A stretch of DNA of 64,000 nt from Streptomyces roseus (GTDB taxonomy: Bacteria > Actinomycetota > Actinomycetes > Streptomycetales > Streptomycetaceae): NCBI RefSeq assembly GCF_001044425.1, contig NZ_LFML01000063.1, forward strand, positions 1 to 64,000, in the 5' to 3' direction. Below, one piece after another: positions 1-8,587 of the stretch. The position numbers and the translations under genes were made by a program. A model generated the notes under the pieces. The model saw nothing but the letters and a program-made list of their open reading frames with translations. It had not been told where the DNA came from and searched no databases. Numbering within the stretch: position 1 is the first letter of the stretch; each line of letters opens with the position of its first letter.

Positions 1-57
1 CGGATCTGGCGGTCTCCGCTCCCCGCCGGGTCCGCGCGCGTCTGGCCGCTGCGCTGA
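1..57 (+). CDS. Possible 3' end of a gene entering from the left
   Basis: Frame 1 stays open from the window edge and stops at TGA 55-57, giving 18 residues whose codons nearly all end in G or C, as expected of coding DNA here. A short hairpin follows directly. The piece is too small to assign a family and could be chance. Confidence 0.25.
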   Translation, partial: RIWRSPLPAGSARVWPLR

Positions 58-66
58 CCCGGCGGG

Positions 67-84
67 GGCGCCCCGCAGGGCGCC
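67..84. terminator. Small hairpin between convergent genes
   Basis: GGCGCCC (67-73) and GGGCGCC (78-84) form a perfect 7-bp stem with a CGCA loop. It sits just 3' of the gene ending at 103 on the minus strand and of the possible plus-strand gene ending at 57. There is no T-run, so a termination role is a guess from position. Confidence 0.35.
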
Positions 85-102
85 GGCCCGGCCGACCCTC
101 GT

Positions 103-1632
103 TCAGTCGATGCCCTGCGCGAACCGGAAGAAGCGGTTCGGGTCGTAGGCGCGCTTGACCGAGCGCAGGCGGGTGTAGTTCCGGCCGTAGTAGGCGTCGC
201 GCCAGTTGGTCAGTGCCGGGTCCATGTAGTTCTGGTACGACTGGTGCAGCGAGGCCGCGTACGGCTCCACCGTGTTGAAGCCCCCGTCCACCCAGGCCTG
301 GCCCCGGTCCTTGTCCTCCTGCGTGAGGTTCGGGCTGGTCAGACCCACCGAGTACCCGGCGTTGAACAGCGAGTCGCGGTGCACGAAGGCCGTGGCCGTC
401 GGGGCGACGTCGTTGACCTTGCCCGCGTAGGCGAACAGCCCCAGGAAGCGGAACTGGCCCGGGCGGAAGTCGGCCGTGAAGGCCGCCAGGGCCGCCTCGG
501 CGTTGGCGCGGGTCCAGCCGCGGGCGAAGAAGTTGTTGCGGCCCAGCGAGTAGTTGTCACGCGTCAGCTGCGCCTCGGGCGAGTAGCCGATCCGGTGGCA
601 CTGGTCGACGGTCTTCGTCCCGCAGCCGAAGACGTTCATCATCGCCTCGCGGTACGGCGCTTCGACGACCGTACGGGAGGTCGTGGGCCGGCCGACGGCC
701 GCGACCAGCTGGTCCAGGACCCGGTTGGCGTCGGCCTGCGGACCGGCGTAGCCGCCGGTGAGGACGACGTACGGCTCGGTGCCCTGCGGTGCGTCTGTGG
801 AGAGCAGGAACAGCAGCTCCGCGGACAGCTCCCGGGGCGCGGTGGCGATCCAGTCCTGCCAGGCCAGGATCACCTGGACGGCGTCCGACCAGGCGAAGTT
901 GAGGTTGTACGTGGTGAGCGAGGGGATCTGGACCGGCTGCACCTCGAAGTCGGTGACGACGCCGAAGTTGCCGCCGCCACCGCCGCGCAGCGCCCAGTAC
1001 AGGTCCGGGTTCTCGTTCTCCGAGGCGCGCACCGTGCACCCGTTGGCCAGGACGACCCGGGCCGAGACCAGCCGGTCGGCGCCCATGCCGAACTTGCGGG
1101 TGGCGTAGCCGAGGCCGCCGCCCTGGAGCCAGCCGCCGACCGCGACGGTGGGACACGTACCGGCCGCGACCTGGATGTTGTACGGGGAGAGGGAGTTGAG
1201 GACGTCGACGCCCTGGCTGCCCGGGCCGAGGTGGACGGTGTCGCCGGGGCGGACGTGGTTGAGCTTCGAGAGGTCGATGACCAGGCCGGGGGTGGTGGAG
1301 TAGCCGGCCTGGCTGTGGCCGCCGCTGCGCACCGCCGGGGCGAGGCCGTAGTCCTGGGCGAAGCGGATGCACGCGGCCACGTCGGACTCGCTGGTGCAGT
1401 AGGCGATGGCCTGCGGGTGGATCGCGTCGAACTGGGCGAGCTGGAGCTGCTTGGCCGTCTCGTACGTGGCGTCGCCGGGCAGCACCAGCCGGCCGGACAG
1501 CCTGCTCTGCAGGGTCTTCCACGGGGTGGCGCCGGCCGCCTGCGCCAGCATCAGGCCACCGGTTCCGGCGGTCAGTGCGGCGGCCGCCCCGACGCTGGCA
1601 CCGGCGCGTATGAGCGAGCGTCTGCTGAGCAC
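103..1632 (-). CDS. Tat-exported berberine-bridge-type FAD oxidoreductase
   Basis: About 509 residues. The N-terminus has a twin-arginine signal (SRRSLIRAG followed by an Ala/Gly-rich hydrophobic stretch), so the protein is probably exported folded with its flavin. The FAD_binding_4 domain follows, and the C-terminal motif YYGRNYTRLRSVKRAYDP is the BBE domain. His106 in RSGGHS and Cys160 in GTCPTV are in the positions that attach FAD bicovalently in this family, which performs oxidative cyclisations or alcohol and amine oxidations on natural products. The start chosen is GTG 1632, with GGAG about 9 bp upstream; GTG 1641 is an alternative with poor spacing. The gene lies divergent from the FMN reductase gene across a repeat-containing promoter region. 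Being exported, it may do a late extracellular oxidation, but its substrate is unknown. Confidence 0.85.
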   Translation of the reverse strand: MLSRRSLIRAGASVGAAAALTAGTGGLMLAQAAGATPWKTLQSRLSGRLVLPGDATYETAKQLQLAQFDAIHPQAIAYCTSESDVAACIRFAQDYGLAPAVRSGGHSQAGYSTTPGLVIDLSKLNHVRPGDTVHLGPGSQGVDVLNSLSPYNIQVAAGTCPTVAVGGWLQGGGLGYATRKFGMGADRLVSARVVLANGCTVRASENENPDLYWALRGGGGGNFGVVTDFEVQPVQIPSLTTYNLNFAWSDAVQVILAWQDWIATAPRELSAELLFLLSTDAPQGTEPYVVLTGGYAGPQADANRVLDQLVAAVGRPTTSRTVVEAPYREAMMNVFGCGTKTVDQCHRIGYSPEAQLTRDNYSLGRNNFFARGWTRANAEAALAAFTADFRPGQFRFLGLFAYAGKVNDVAPTATAFVHRDSLFNAGYSVGLTSPNLTQEDKDRGQAWVDGGFNTVEPYAASLHQSYQNYMDPALTNWRDAYYGRNYTRLRSVKRAYDPNRFFRFAQGID

Positions 1633-2028
1633 GTGAACCACACTCCGTTCAGTCCTGGCACGCAGGACGAGGCTTTCGGTCGAGTGCGTGCAGCCTCGGT
1701 CAGGAACGCACGGTTCCGGCCACGGCGATCCGGAATCCGTCAGTACTCGCCACTACTCGCCGGTACTCGTCAGTACTCGCCAGTACGCGTCAGTACCCGG
1801 CGGGGGCCGGCGCCGAGCTGACGGACTCGGCCCGCGGCCGGCGAGTCGGCCGGGGCACACCGCCTACCGTGACGCCCCGACCGACGACCGGGGCCGCGGG
1901 GAGGGATGACATCCGCGGGGGCGGCGGGGCCGGGGAGTTGACGTACTCGTGGCTGCGGCGTTGTCCGCGCGGCGCGCGGCGCAAAAAGTGGGCACCGCTA
2001 GCTCGCACTCATCCGGAGGTATTTTTCA
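1633..2028. promoter_or_regulatory. Divergent promoter region between BBE and FMN reductase genes
   Basis: About 390 bp with no convincing gene. It contains the decamer array at 1741-1800. A possible -35 element TTGACG lies at about 1937, directly followed by TACTCGTG, which resembles a further repeat copy. CCGGAGG at about 2012 is a strong ribosome binding site for the gene at 2029. The promoter assignments are read by eye and weak; the repeat and the ribosome site are clear. Confidence 0.5.
1741..1800. repeat. Six tandem 10-bp repeats, consensus CAGTACTCGC
   Basis: Six contiguous decamers: CAGTACTCGC, CACTACTCGC, CGGTACTCGT, CAGTACTCGC, CAGTACGCGT and CAGTACCCGG. The core AGTACT is self-complementary, and the exact 10-bp period puts every copy on about the same helix face. 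Placement between divergent cluster genes suggests a cooperative regulator-binding array. The protein that would bind is not identified. Confidence 0.85.
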
Positions 2029-2610
2029 ATGTCTGAGCCGCTCCGCGTCGCAGTCATCGTCGCAAGTGTCCGTGACGGCCGGTTCGGCCCGGTCATCGCG
2101 AACTGGTTCACCGGTGTCGCCCGTGAGCGGCAGAGCCTGGACGTCGACGTGATCGACCTGATCGAGCACGACCTGCCCAACCGGCTGTCGCAGTCGCCGG
2201 ACCTGGAGGTCCAGGCCCAGCTGTCCGCGGTCTCCCCGCGGCTGGCCGCCGCCGACGCCTTCGTCGTCGTCACCCCGGAGTACAACCACTCCTACCCCGC
2301 CTCGCTCAAGTCGCTGATCGACTGGCACACCACCGAGTGGCACGCCAAGCCGGTCGGTTTCGTCGGCTACGGCGGTCTCGCCGGCGGCATGCGCGCCGTC
2401 GAGCACCTGCGCCAGATCTTCGCCGAGACCCACTCGGTGACGGTCCGCGACACCGTCGGTTTCCACGGTCCCTGGGGCCAGTTCGACGAGCAGGGCAACC
2501 TCATCGACCCGACCGAGGCGGAAGCCGCGGCCAAGACCCTCCTGGACTCCCTGGAGTGGTGGGGCACCGCGCTGAAGGACAAGAAGGCCCAGCAGCCGTA
2601 CGGCAGCTGA
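2029..2610 (+). CDS. NADPH-dependent FMN reductase family protein
   Basis: 193 residues, normal for the NAD(P)H-dependent FMN reductase fold (flavodoxin-like, one domain). Family marks are the N-terminal phosphate-binding region (IVASVRDGRFGP) and the flavin-contacting motif TPEYNHSYPASLKSLIDW. Members reduce free FMN, quinones or azo compounds using NADPH. The start ATG 2029 has GGAGG 9 bp upstream. It is followed by an exporter gene 67 bp downstream. In a locus with nitrous-acid and diazotase genes, reduction of a diazo, azo or quinone intermediate is possible, as is supply of reduced flavin. Neither is shown by the sequence. Confidence 0.85.
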   Translation: MSEPLRVAVIVASVRDGRFGPVIANWFTGVARERQSLDVDVIDLIEHDLPNRLSQSPDLEVQAQLSAVSPRLAAADAFVVVTPEYNHSYPASLKSLIDWHTTEWHAKPVGFVGYGGLAGGMRAVEHLRQIFAETHSVTVRDTVGFHGPWGQFDEQGNLIDPTEAEAAAKTLLDSLEWWGTALKDKKAQQPYGS

Positions 2611-2677
2611 TCGCCGACCCGCCACGACGCTCGGCCCGGCCCACCCTCCCGGGGTGCACCGCAGCCCAGGAGGAACG

Positions 2678-3961
2678 ATGAGTCTGCGCACGACCTCTCC
2701 CCGGCCCACCGCCCCGCCCCGGGCCCCGGCGGGCGACGGCGCCCCCGACTGCCCCGCCTCGCCCGAGGCGGGGCAGTCGGTCTGGCGCGTGATCACGGGC
2801 ATCTCCCTGCTCGGCATGCTGGTGGTGGGACAGCTGTACGTGGCGATCCCGCTGCTGCCCGACATCGGGCGGGCCTGGGGGGTGGACCAGGCGTCGGCCA
2901 CCTGGGCCACGTCCGCGTACGCGGCGACGTACGCGCTCATATCGCTGTTCACCGGGCCGCTGGCCCGGCGGTTCGGCACCCGTACGGTGCTGGTGGCCGG
3001 GGTGAGCGCGCTGGCGGTGGCGACCGCCTGCGTGCCGCTGGCGGATTCCTTCGGCGCGGGGCTGGCGCTGCGGGCCGGGCAGGGGGTGTTCGCCGGGGTG
3101 TACGTCCCGCTGGTGTACGCGTACCTGAACGCGCACATGCCGGCTTCGAAGCTGCCGACCGCGCTGACGATCGTCTCCGCCTGCATGGCGGGGACCATCG
3201 TCGCCGGTCAGGTGGAATCCCAGCTGCTGGCCGCCGTCGTCGGCTGGCGGGGCACCTTCTGGGTGACGGCGCCGCTGCTGCTGGTGGGGGCGCAGATCCT
3301 GCGCCGGGTGCTGGCGCCGGAGGATCCGGCGCGGGCCGGGGCCGCCGGTGCCTCCGGGGAGCCCGCCGCGCGGGCGGACCGCGGCGCCGTCCGCCGGATG
3401 TGGCTGCGGCTGCTGCCCCTGTACGTCGTCGGGCTCACGTGCTCCAGCACCCTGACCGCCGTCTACACGAGCGTGCAGCTCTACGGGCCGCCCTCGCTCG
3501 TCGGTGACGGCCAGGCGATGCTGACGCTGCGCGCCACCGCCATCCCCGCCTTGGTGCTGGGCGTGCTGGTGGCCCCGCTGCTGGGCCGGATACCGGCCCG
3601 CAAGCGCGGGGCCGGGGCGTTCGCCGTGGCGGCGCTGGGCATCTGCGGCGCCGGTGTGTTCGGCGGGACGGCGGCCGGGCTGGCCGGGGCGATGTTCGTC
3701 TTCATGCTCGGCCTGGCGGCGATCGGCCCTGCCGTGGTGCAGGAGATCGGCTCGATCTCGGGCGTGGCCCACGGGGTCATGGCGACGGCCCTGTACGGGT
3801 TCACGCTCAACATCGGCGGCGGGGTGGGCGCTCAGATCCCGCTGGCGTTCGGCGAGGTCAGGGGTGTCGGGCTGTTCATGTCCGCGCTGCTGGGCGGCTG
3901 TGTGGTGCTGCTGGTCGTGACCGGCCGCCGCCGGCGCAGGGCCTCGTACGTGACGGACTAG
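2678..3961 (+). CDS. MFS exporter, 12-helix type
   Basis: 427 residues with about twelve hydrophobic segments after a Pro/Ala-rich cytoplasmic N-terminus of about 30 residues. The motif GPLARRFGTR between helices 2 and 3 is the MFS loop signature. The start is ATG 2678 with AGGAGG 5 bp upstream; an in-frame GTG at 2654 lacks a ribosome site. It is co-directional with the FMN reductase and probably cotranscribed. It most resembles drug-efflux MFS proteins, so product export or self-resistance is likely, but the substrate is unknown. Confidence 0.85.
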   Translation: MSLRTTSPRPTAPPRAPAGDGAPDCPASPEAGQSVWRVITGISLLGMLVVGQLYVAIPLLPDIGRAWGVDQASATWATSAYAATYALISLFTGPLARRFGTRTVLVAGVSALAVATACVPLADSFGAGLALRAGQGVFAGVYVPLVYAYLNAHMPASKLPTALTIVSACMAGTIVAGQVESQLLAAVVGWRGTFWVTAPLLLVGAQILRRVLAPEDPARAGAAGASGEPAARADRGAVRRMWLRLLPLYVVGLTCSSTLTAVYTSVQLYGPPSLVGDGQAMLTLRATAIPALVLGVLVAPLLGRIPARKRGAGAFAVAALGICGAGVFGGTAAGLAGAMFVFMLGLAAIGPAVVQEIGSISGVAHGVMATALYGFTLNIGGGVGAQIPLAFGEVRGVGLFMSALLGGCVVLLVVTGRRRRRASYVTD

Positions 3962-4070
3962 AGCCGGCGCTCTCGATGGGGCGCCCGGCGCCCAAGCAGG
4001 ATCAACTCAAGGCCCCGGCAGTCGAAAACCGGAAACGAGCGGGGGCGGTCGAAAGGGAGTGCATCTCGTC

Positions 4071-4685
4071 ATGACGAACATCGCTGTCATCTACTACTCG
4101 TCCACCGGCTCCACCCACAAGCTCGCCGAGGCCGCCGCCACCGCGGCCGAGAAGGAGGGCGCACAGGTCCGCCTGCTGCGGGTCGCCGAGATCGCCCCGA
4201 ACGGCGAGGCGGCGAGCCGCGACGGCGCCTCCGACTTCCAGAACGCCACCAAGGACATCCCCGTGGTGACCCTCGCGGACCTGGAGTGGGCGGACGGCAT
4301 CCTCATCGGCACCCCGGTGCACTTCGGTCTCGCCGCCCCGCAGCTGATGCACTTCATCAACTCCACGTCGAAGCTGTCGATCGAGGGCAAGCTGCTGAAC
4401 AAGGCGGTCTCGGCCTTCGCGTCCGGCTCGGCGGCCCACGGCGGCCAGGTCTCCGCGATCCTCGCCCTGCACAACGCGATCACCCACTGGGGCTCGCTCA
4501 TCGTCTCCACCGGTTCGACCGACCCGGTGCTGTACAAGCCGAAGAACGGCAACCCGTACGGCGCCTCCGCGGTGGTCGGCGCCAACCCGGGCCAGGTCCC
4601 GGAGGAGAACCTGGAGGCCGCGGCCTTCCAGGCGCGTCGCACGCTCGAGGTCGCCTCCGTGCTCAAGACCCTGGACGCCCGGTGA
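4071..4685 (+). CDS. WrbA-like flavodoxin-fold NAD(P)H:quinone oxidoreductase (copy 1)
   Basis: 204 residues. The N-terminal IAVIYYSSTGSTHKLA is the FMN phosphate-binding loop of flavodoxin-like proteins. FASGSAAHGGQ around residue 125 corresponds to the WrbA signature TSTGTQHGGQ. The family reduces quinones by two electrons with bound FMN. ATG 4071 is preferred over GTG 4059 because GGGAG lies just upstream and the paralogue at 6054 starts at the same residue. Its stop overlaps the GTG start of the following N-acetyltransferase-like gene by 3 bp, so the two are translationally coupled and probably act on the same intermediate. Confidence 0.85.
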   Translation: MTNIAVIYYSSTGSTHKLAEAAATAAEKEGAQVRLLRVAEIAPNGEAASRDGASDFQNATKDIPVVTLADLEWADGILIGTPVHFGLAAPQLMHFINSTSKLSIEGKLLNKAVSAFASGSAAHGGQVSAILALHNAITHWGSLIVSTGSTDPVLYKPKNGNPYGASAVVGANPGQVPEENLEAAAFQARRTLEVASVLKTLDAR

Positions 4686-5485
4686 TCGACAACGGGCTCG
4701 CCACGGCGTACCTGGCCCGGATCGGCGCCTCGCGTCCCGCGAAGGCCGACCTGGCGTCGCTGTCCGAGCTGACCGAACGGCACGTGCTGACCGTGCCGTT
4801 CGAGAACCTCGACTACCACCTCGGCCAGGAGATCCACCTGGACGAGCGGGCCGTCGAGAAGATCGTGCACCAGGGCCGCGGCGGCGCCTGCTACGAGGTG
4901 AACCCGGCCTTCGGGCTGCTGCTGGAGGCGCTCGGCTTCCAGGTGGAGATCCTGTCGGCGCGGGTCCACCGCCCGGGCGGGCTCGGCGCTCCGCTGGGCC
5001 ACCTGATGCTGCGCGTGACCGTCGACGGATCCGCGTACCTGGTGGACGTGGGCTTCCGGCGCAACGCGCGCCGGCCGCTGCTGCTGGGGACCCCGGAGGT
5101 GCAGTACGACCCGCAGGGCGCCTTCGCCTTCGGGCCTGAGCAGCAGGGCGAGTTCGACCTGTTCCTGGACGGCGAGCCGATGTACCGGGTGGACGGCCGG
5201 GCGCGTGAGCTGGGCGAGTTCCGGCCTTCGCTGTGGTGGTTCCGCACCTGTCCGGACTCGCCGTTCATGCAGGACGTGTTCTGTTCGCTGCCGACGGTCG
5301 AGGGCCGGATCACGCTGAAGGGCCACACGCTGACCAAGCGCGTCCACGGCGAGTTCACCGTGGAGCACCTCGCCGACGACACCGAGGTGTTCGAGGCCTA
5401 CCACAAGCACTTCGGCATGACGCTGGACCGCCTGCCGGTCGAGCCGGTGCGCCCGCAGGGCACGCCCGGCATCGCCGTCGAGTAG
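4682..5485 (+). CDS. Arylamine N-acetyltransferase family protein (copy 1)
   Basis: 267 residues, the normal NAT length. The Cys-His-Asp triad is intact: Cys70 in RGGAC, His107 in LGHLML and Asp122 in YLVDVGF. NAT enzymes move acyl groups from CoA to aromatic amines, hydrazines or hydroxylamines. Homologues in ansamycin clusters act as amide synthases on 3-amino-5-hydroxybenzoate-derived chains. GTG 4682 overlaps the preceding stop. Context with an aminophenol-acid pathway suggests N-acylation or amide formation at an aromatic amine or a hydrazine. Protection of the amine before diazotisation is another reading. A second copy lies at 29618. Confidence 0.88.
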   Translation: MIDNGLATAYLARIGASRPAKADLASLSELTERHVLTVPFENLDYHLGQEIHLDERAVEKIVHQGRGGACYEVNPAFGLLLEALGFQVEILSARVHRPGGLGAPLGHLMLRVTVDGSAYLVDVGFRRNARRPLLLGTPEVQYDPQGAFAFGPEQQGEFDLFLDGEPMYRVDGRARELGEFRPSLWWFRTCPDSPFMQDVFCSLPTVEGRITLKGHTLTKRVHGEFTVEHLADDTEVFEAYHKHFGMTLDRLPVEPVRPQGTPGIAVE

Positions 5486-5626
5486 CCGCGGGTCCCCACC
5501 CCGCATCCCCGGCCGCTGCCCGCGCCCCCCACCCGCACCGCCGGATCCTCCCCCTCCCCCCACGGTGTGGGTTCCTCCTCCACCGCCTCCGCCAGGTACC
5601 TCCTTTCCCCCCTCCCAGGAGTCACC

Positions 5627-6022
5627 ATGACCACAACCGTCACGGCACCGGCCGATTTGCCCAATGCGTTCCTGCGCGCCTTCAACGCCCGCGACATGGA
5701 GGCGATCGACCGCCTCTTCGAGCCCGGGGCGGTACGCGTGCTCACCCCCGGCGAGGTCGTCACGGGCGAGGGCCGGCGCGAGGCGACGCGCAGCTTCATG
5801 TCCCTCGGCATTCCGATGAAATTGACGGTGCGCCACTGCTATGAATATGACGACTTGGCGCTGCTTCTGTGTGACTATCTGATCAAGGGCGTCAAGCCGG
5901 ACGGAACTTCCGTTCTCCACGAAGGAACGGCCACGGATGTGGTGCGCCGCGGCGCGGACGGTTCCTGGCGTTACGCCATAGACAACCCGCCGGGAATCGA
6001 CCGCGAAAGCGCGAAGCCCTGA
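5627..6022 (+). CDS. SnoaL/NTF2-fold protein
   Basis: 131 residues, one domain typical of SnoaL-like/NTF2-like proteins (N-terminal helix with AFNARDMEAIDRLF, then beta strands with LTPGEVVTGEGRR). Members include polyketide cyclases, isomerases and dehydratases as well as non-enzymatic binding proteins. ATG 5627 has AGGAG 5 bp upstream, and the next flavodoxin gene starts 31 bp after the stop. From about 5815 the gene has more AT-ending codons than its neighbours. No catalytic residues can be assigned with confidence. Confidence 0.75.
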   Translation: MTTTVTAPADLPNAFLRAFNARDMEAIDRLFEPGAVRVLTPGEVVTGEGRREATRSFMSLGIPMKLTVRHCYEYDDLALLLCDYLIKGVKPDGTSVLHEGTATDVVRRGADGSWRYAIDNPPGIDRESAKP

Positions 6023-6053
6023 ATCCCACAAGACAAGAGAGATTGAAGAGCCG

Positions 6054-6701
6054 ATGACCAACGTCGCGATCGTCTACTACTCGGCCACCGGAAACATCCA
6101 CAAGCTCGCCGTGGCCGCCGCCGAAGCGGCCGAGAAGGCCGGCGCGCAGGTGCGTCTGCGCCGGGTCGCCGAGATCCAGGAAGCCACCATCGCGCCCAAC
6201 TTCGCGGAGTGGACCGAGGCGTTCCAGGAGCACGTCGGCGGCAGCAGCCGCGAGGTCGAGATCGCCACGCAGGACGATCTCGACTGGGCCGACGCGGTCA
6301 TCTGGGGCACCCCGGGCCGCTACGGCGCCATGGCCGGCCCGCTCAAGCACTTCATCGACCAGACCTTCGAACTGCACGCACGCGGCGGGCTGAAGAACAA
6401 GGCCATGTCCTCGTTCACGTCCACGGGCACCCAGCACGGCGGCCAGGAGTCGACCGTCCTGTCGCTGTCGAACGTCTTCTACCACTGGGGTGCGATCATC
6501 GTTCCCCCGGGCGTCACCGACCCGATCATGGTGGCGCCGAGCAACGGCAACCCGTACGGCGTGAGCGCCACCTCCGGGCTCCAGGCCGTCCCCGGACTGC
6601 TCGCCCAGAACGTGACCGAGGACAACCTCAAGGCGGTCGGCTACCAGACCGTCCGCACCCTCCAGGTCGCCGCGGCGCTCAAGCAGGGGCTGGGGAACTA
6701 A
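6054..6701 (+). CDS. WrbA-like flavodoxin-fold NAD(P)H:quinone oxidoreductase (copy 2)
   Basis: 215 residues, clearly paralogous to the protein at 4071 (MTNVAIVYYSATGNIHKLA against MTNIAVIYYSSTGSTHKLA). It keeps the full WrbA signature TSTGTQHGGQES, which binds the FMN ring and NADH in this family. Two WrbA-like genes plus an FMN reductase within 5 kb is unusual and suggests successive two-electron reductions of a quinoid, azo or diazo intermediate. That role is inferred. A strong intrinsic terminator follows at 6763-6800. Confidence 0.86.
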   Translation: MTNVAIVYYSATGNIHKLAVAAAEAAEKAGAQVRLRRVAEIQEATIAPNFAEWTEAFQEHVGGSSREVEIATQDDLDWADAVIWGTPGRYGAMAGPLKHFIDQTFELHARGGLKNKAMSSFTSTGTQHGGQESTVLSLSNVFYHWGAIIVPPGVTDPIMVAPSNGNPYGVSATSGLQAVPGLLAQNVTEDNLKAVGYQTVRTLQVAAALKQGLGN

Positions 6702-6762
6702 CACACCTCCGCCACTGGCGAGAACAGCGGGAACAGCAGGAACAGCAACGCACCGGCACCGG

Positions 6763-6800
6763 AAAGGCCCGTAGCGGGAGCATCCGCTACGGGCCTTTTT
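6763..6800 (+). terminator. Rho-independent terminator
   Basis: GGCCCGTAGCGG (6766-6777) pairs perfectly with CCGCTACGGGCC (6784-6795) around a GAGCAT loop, extended by three A-T pairs and followed by a T-run (6796-6800). It closes the 2029-6701 transcription unit and separates it from the ligase gene at 6911. Confidence 0.92.
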
Positions 6801-6910
6801 CCGCGCGCACCACAGTGAATTCTCGCCATTTCGATGGCTCGAATCCGTCGAGCTGACACAGTCAAACAACCCCTATTGGGCCCGGGCATTCTTGGTGAGA
6901 ACTTGAACAC

Positions 6911-8491
6911 ATGCTCCGGATTCCCAAGAACAAGACGCCGCTCTACCTCGGCCTCGTGGCCGAGGAGGCTGCCGCCCAGTTCGGCGCCAACACCATCACG
7001 CTCGACCGCACCATGGACGCCCTCCCCGAGGTCGGCCAGGTCCTGACGGTCGCCCAGTTCGCCGACCTGATCGCCGAGATGGCAACCCGCCTGTGGGCCA
7101 GTGGTATCCGGCCCAGCGAGCACGTCGTCATCCACAAGACCAACAACTTCGACATCACCCTCTTCGCGTGCGCGTCGGCCCGCATCGGCGCCGTCCCGGT
7201 GATGCTCTCCGCCCACCTCGACGGAGAGACCATCAACGCGCTGTTGCAGCGGCTGCCTTCACCGACGCTGCTGACGGACGCCGCGAAGCTGAACGGCTCG
7301 CTGGCCGCCTCGCCGCTCGCCGAGCTCACCGCGCGGGTCATCTCGGTCACCGATCCGGTCGAGGGCGCGATCTCGCTCTCCGACCTGGCCGGCGCCCCCG
7401 AGCGCACGGCGGTGACGCTGCACCCCGACTCGCACGCCATCATGACCCACACCTCGGGCACGACCGGCATCCCCAAGCTCGTGGTGCACTCCGCCCGTTC
7501 GATCGGCGCCCGCTACCGCTGGCAGAACATCCCCGTCAGCCTGCTGCGCCAGCGCGAGCCGATCCTGATGCACGTCTCCTACGTCCACTCGCGGATGTAC
7601 CCGGGCATCGCGTCCATGATGCTGAACAACAAGCCGATGGTCTTCCTGGACGACGCCGAGCCGGCGAAGGTCGCCGACGCGATGGTCAAGTACCGCCCGG
7701 GAGTCTTCGAGACGCACCCGAACTCCTTCCTGGAGTGCGAGTCGATCCTCGACGACCCGCGCAAGCCCTTCAAGACGGTCCGCTTCTACAACTCGACCTT
7801 CGACGCCATCCACCCGGGCACGATGGACAAGTTCCTGCGGGCCTCGGAGCGCAAGAGCCCCGTCTTCCTCCAGGTCTACGGCCAGAGCGAGTGCGGCCCG
7901 CTGGTCGGCCGCCCGTACACCCGCAAGACCGTCATGCAGGCCGACGGCCGCTGCCAGGGCTACTCCACGCCGGGCATCACCAAGTACCGCCTGGTGTCCC
8001 GCAACGGCAAGCCCGTCACCCGCGACAACCCCGGCTACATCGACGTCCAGACCTCGGGCCGCGCCCTGACCTACTACGGCGAGGCCGAGCGCTTCGAGAA
8101 GCAGCTCGACGGCGACTGGTGGCGCGGCGGCGACATCGGCTACCGCACCAAGTGGGGCTGCCTGCACCTGCTGGACCGCGAGGTCGACCAGATCCCGACG
8201 ATCCACTCGACCCTGGAGGTCGAGGACACCGTCCTGCACCGGCTGCCCGAGCTCACCGAGCTCATCATCGTGCCGGGCCCCGAGAAGGAGCCCGTGCCGG
8301 TCGTCTGCACCAAGGACGACGCCCCCCTGGACCTGGCCCGCTGGAAGCGCGCCATCGCCGACCAGTCCACGATGGCCGACCCCATCCAGATGAAGCTCGG
8401 CGAACTGCCGCGCACGGCCACCGCCAAGATCAAGCGCCTTGAGCTGGCCCGCCGGCTGGCCGACCAGGTGACCCACGAACTGGCCTCCTGA
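6911..8491 (+). CDS. CreM-like AMP-forming ligase / candidate diazotase (copy 1)
   Basis: 526 residues of the ANL (AMP-binding) superfamily. The phosphate loop THTSGTTGIPK and the C-terminal catalytic Lys region PRTATAKIKR are intact, so adenylation is expected. The protein shares long distinctive stretches with the second copy at 20171 (for example STFDAIHP and GYRTKWGCLHLLDREVD). Known enzymes of this type near CreD/CreE genes (CreM in cremeomycin, AvaA6 in avenalumic acid) use ATP to activate nitrite and diazotise an aromatic amine. Either copy may instead be an aryl-CoA or aryl-AMP ligase for 3-hydroxyanthranilate. ATG 6911 has only a weak upstream GTGAG. An exporter gene follows 96 bp downstream. 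Confidence 0.82.
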   Translation: MLRIPKNKTPLYLGLVAEEAAAQFGANTITLDRTMDALPEVGQVLTVAQFADLIAEMATRLWASGIRPSEHVVIHKTNNFDITLFACASARIGAVPVMLSAHLDGETINALLQRLPSPTLLTDAAKLNGSLAASPLAELTARVISVTDPVEGAISLSDLAGAPERTAVTLHPDSHAIMTHTSGTTGIPKLVVHSARSIGARYRWQNIPVSLLRQREPILMHVSYVHSRMYPGIASMMLNNKPMVFLDDAEPAKVADAMVKYRPGVFETHPNSFLECESILDDPRKPFKTVRFYNSTFDAIHPGTMDKFLRASERKSPVFLQVYGQSECGPLVGRPYTRKTVMQADGRCQGYSTPGITKYRLVSRNGKPVTRDNPGYIDVQTSGRALTYYGEAERFEKQLDGDWWRGGDIGYRTKWGCLHLLDREVDQIPTIHSTLEVEDTVLHRLPELTELIIVPGPEKEPVPVVCTKDDAPLDLARWKRAIADQSTMADPIQMKLGELPRTATAKIKRLELARRLADQVTHELAS

Positions 8492-8587
8492 GCAGGCGCT
8501 CCCACCGCACTCCACCGCACCGCAGTCCACCGCACCGCACCAGGTACGACCCATCGACCCCCGACCCGACCCCGGGAGCTGTACACC

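Noticed and set aside
244..1821. Long plus-strand open frame antisense to the BBE oxidase gene, and many similar long antisense frames elsewhere
   Set aside because: These are shadows of real genes caused by very high GC. They have Arg/Gly/Val-rich translations without domains, and the opposite strand carries recognisable proteins.
3979..3993. Palindrome GGGCGCC-C-GGCGCCC after the first exporter gene as a terminator
   Set aside because: The one-base centre cannot form a normal loop, the stem would be short, and there is no T-run, so I did not list it.
6820..6860. TCGA-containing heptamers upstream of the first CreM-like gene as a SARP box
   Set aside because: Spacing between the candidate heptamers is irregular (8-10 bp), unlike the exact 11-bp arrays in locus 2.
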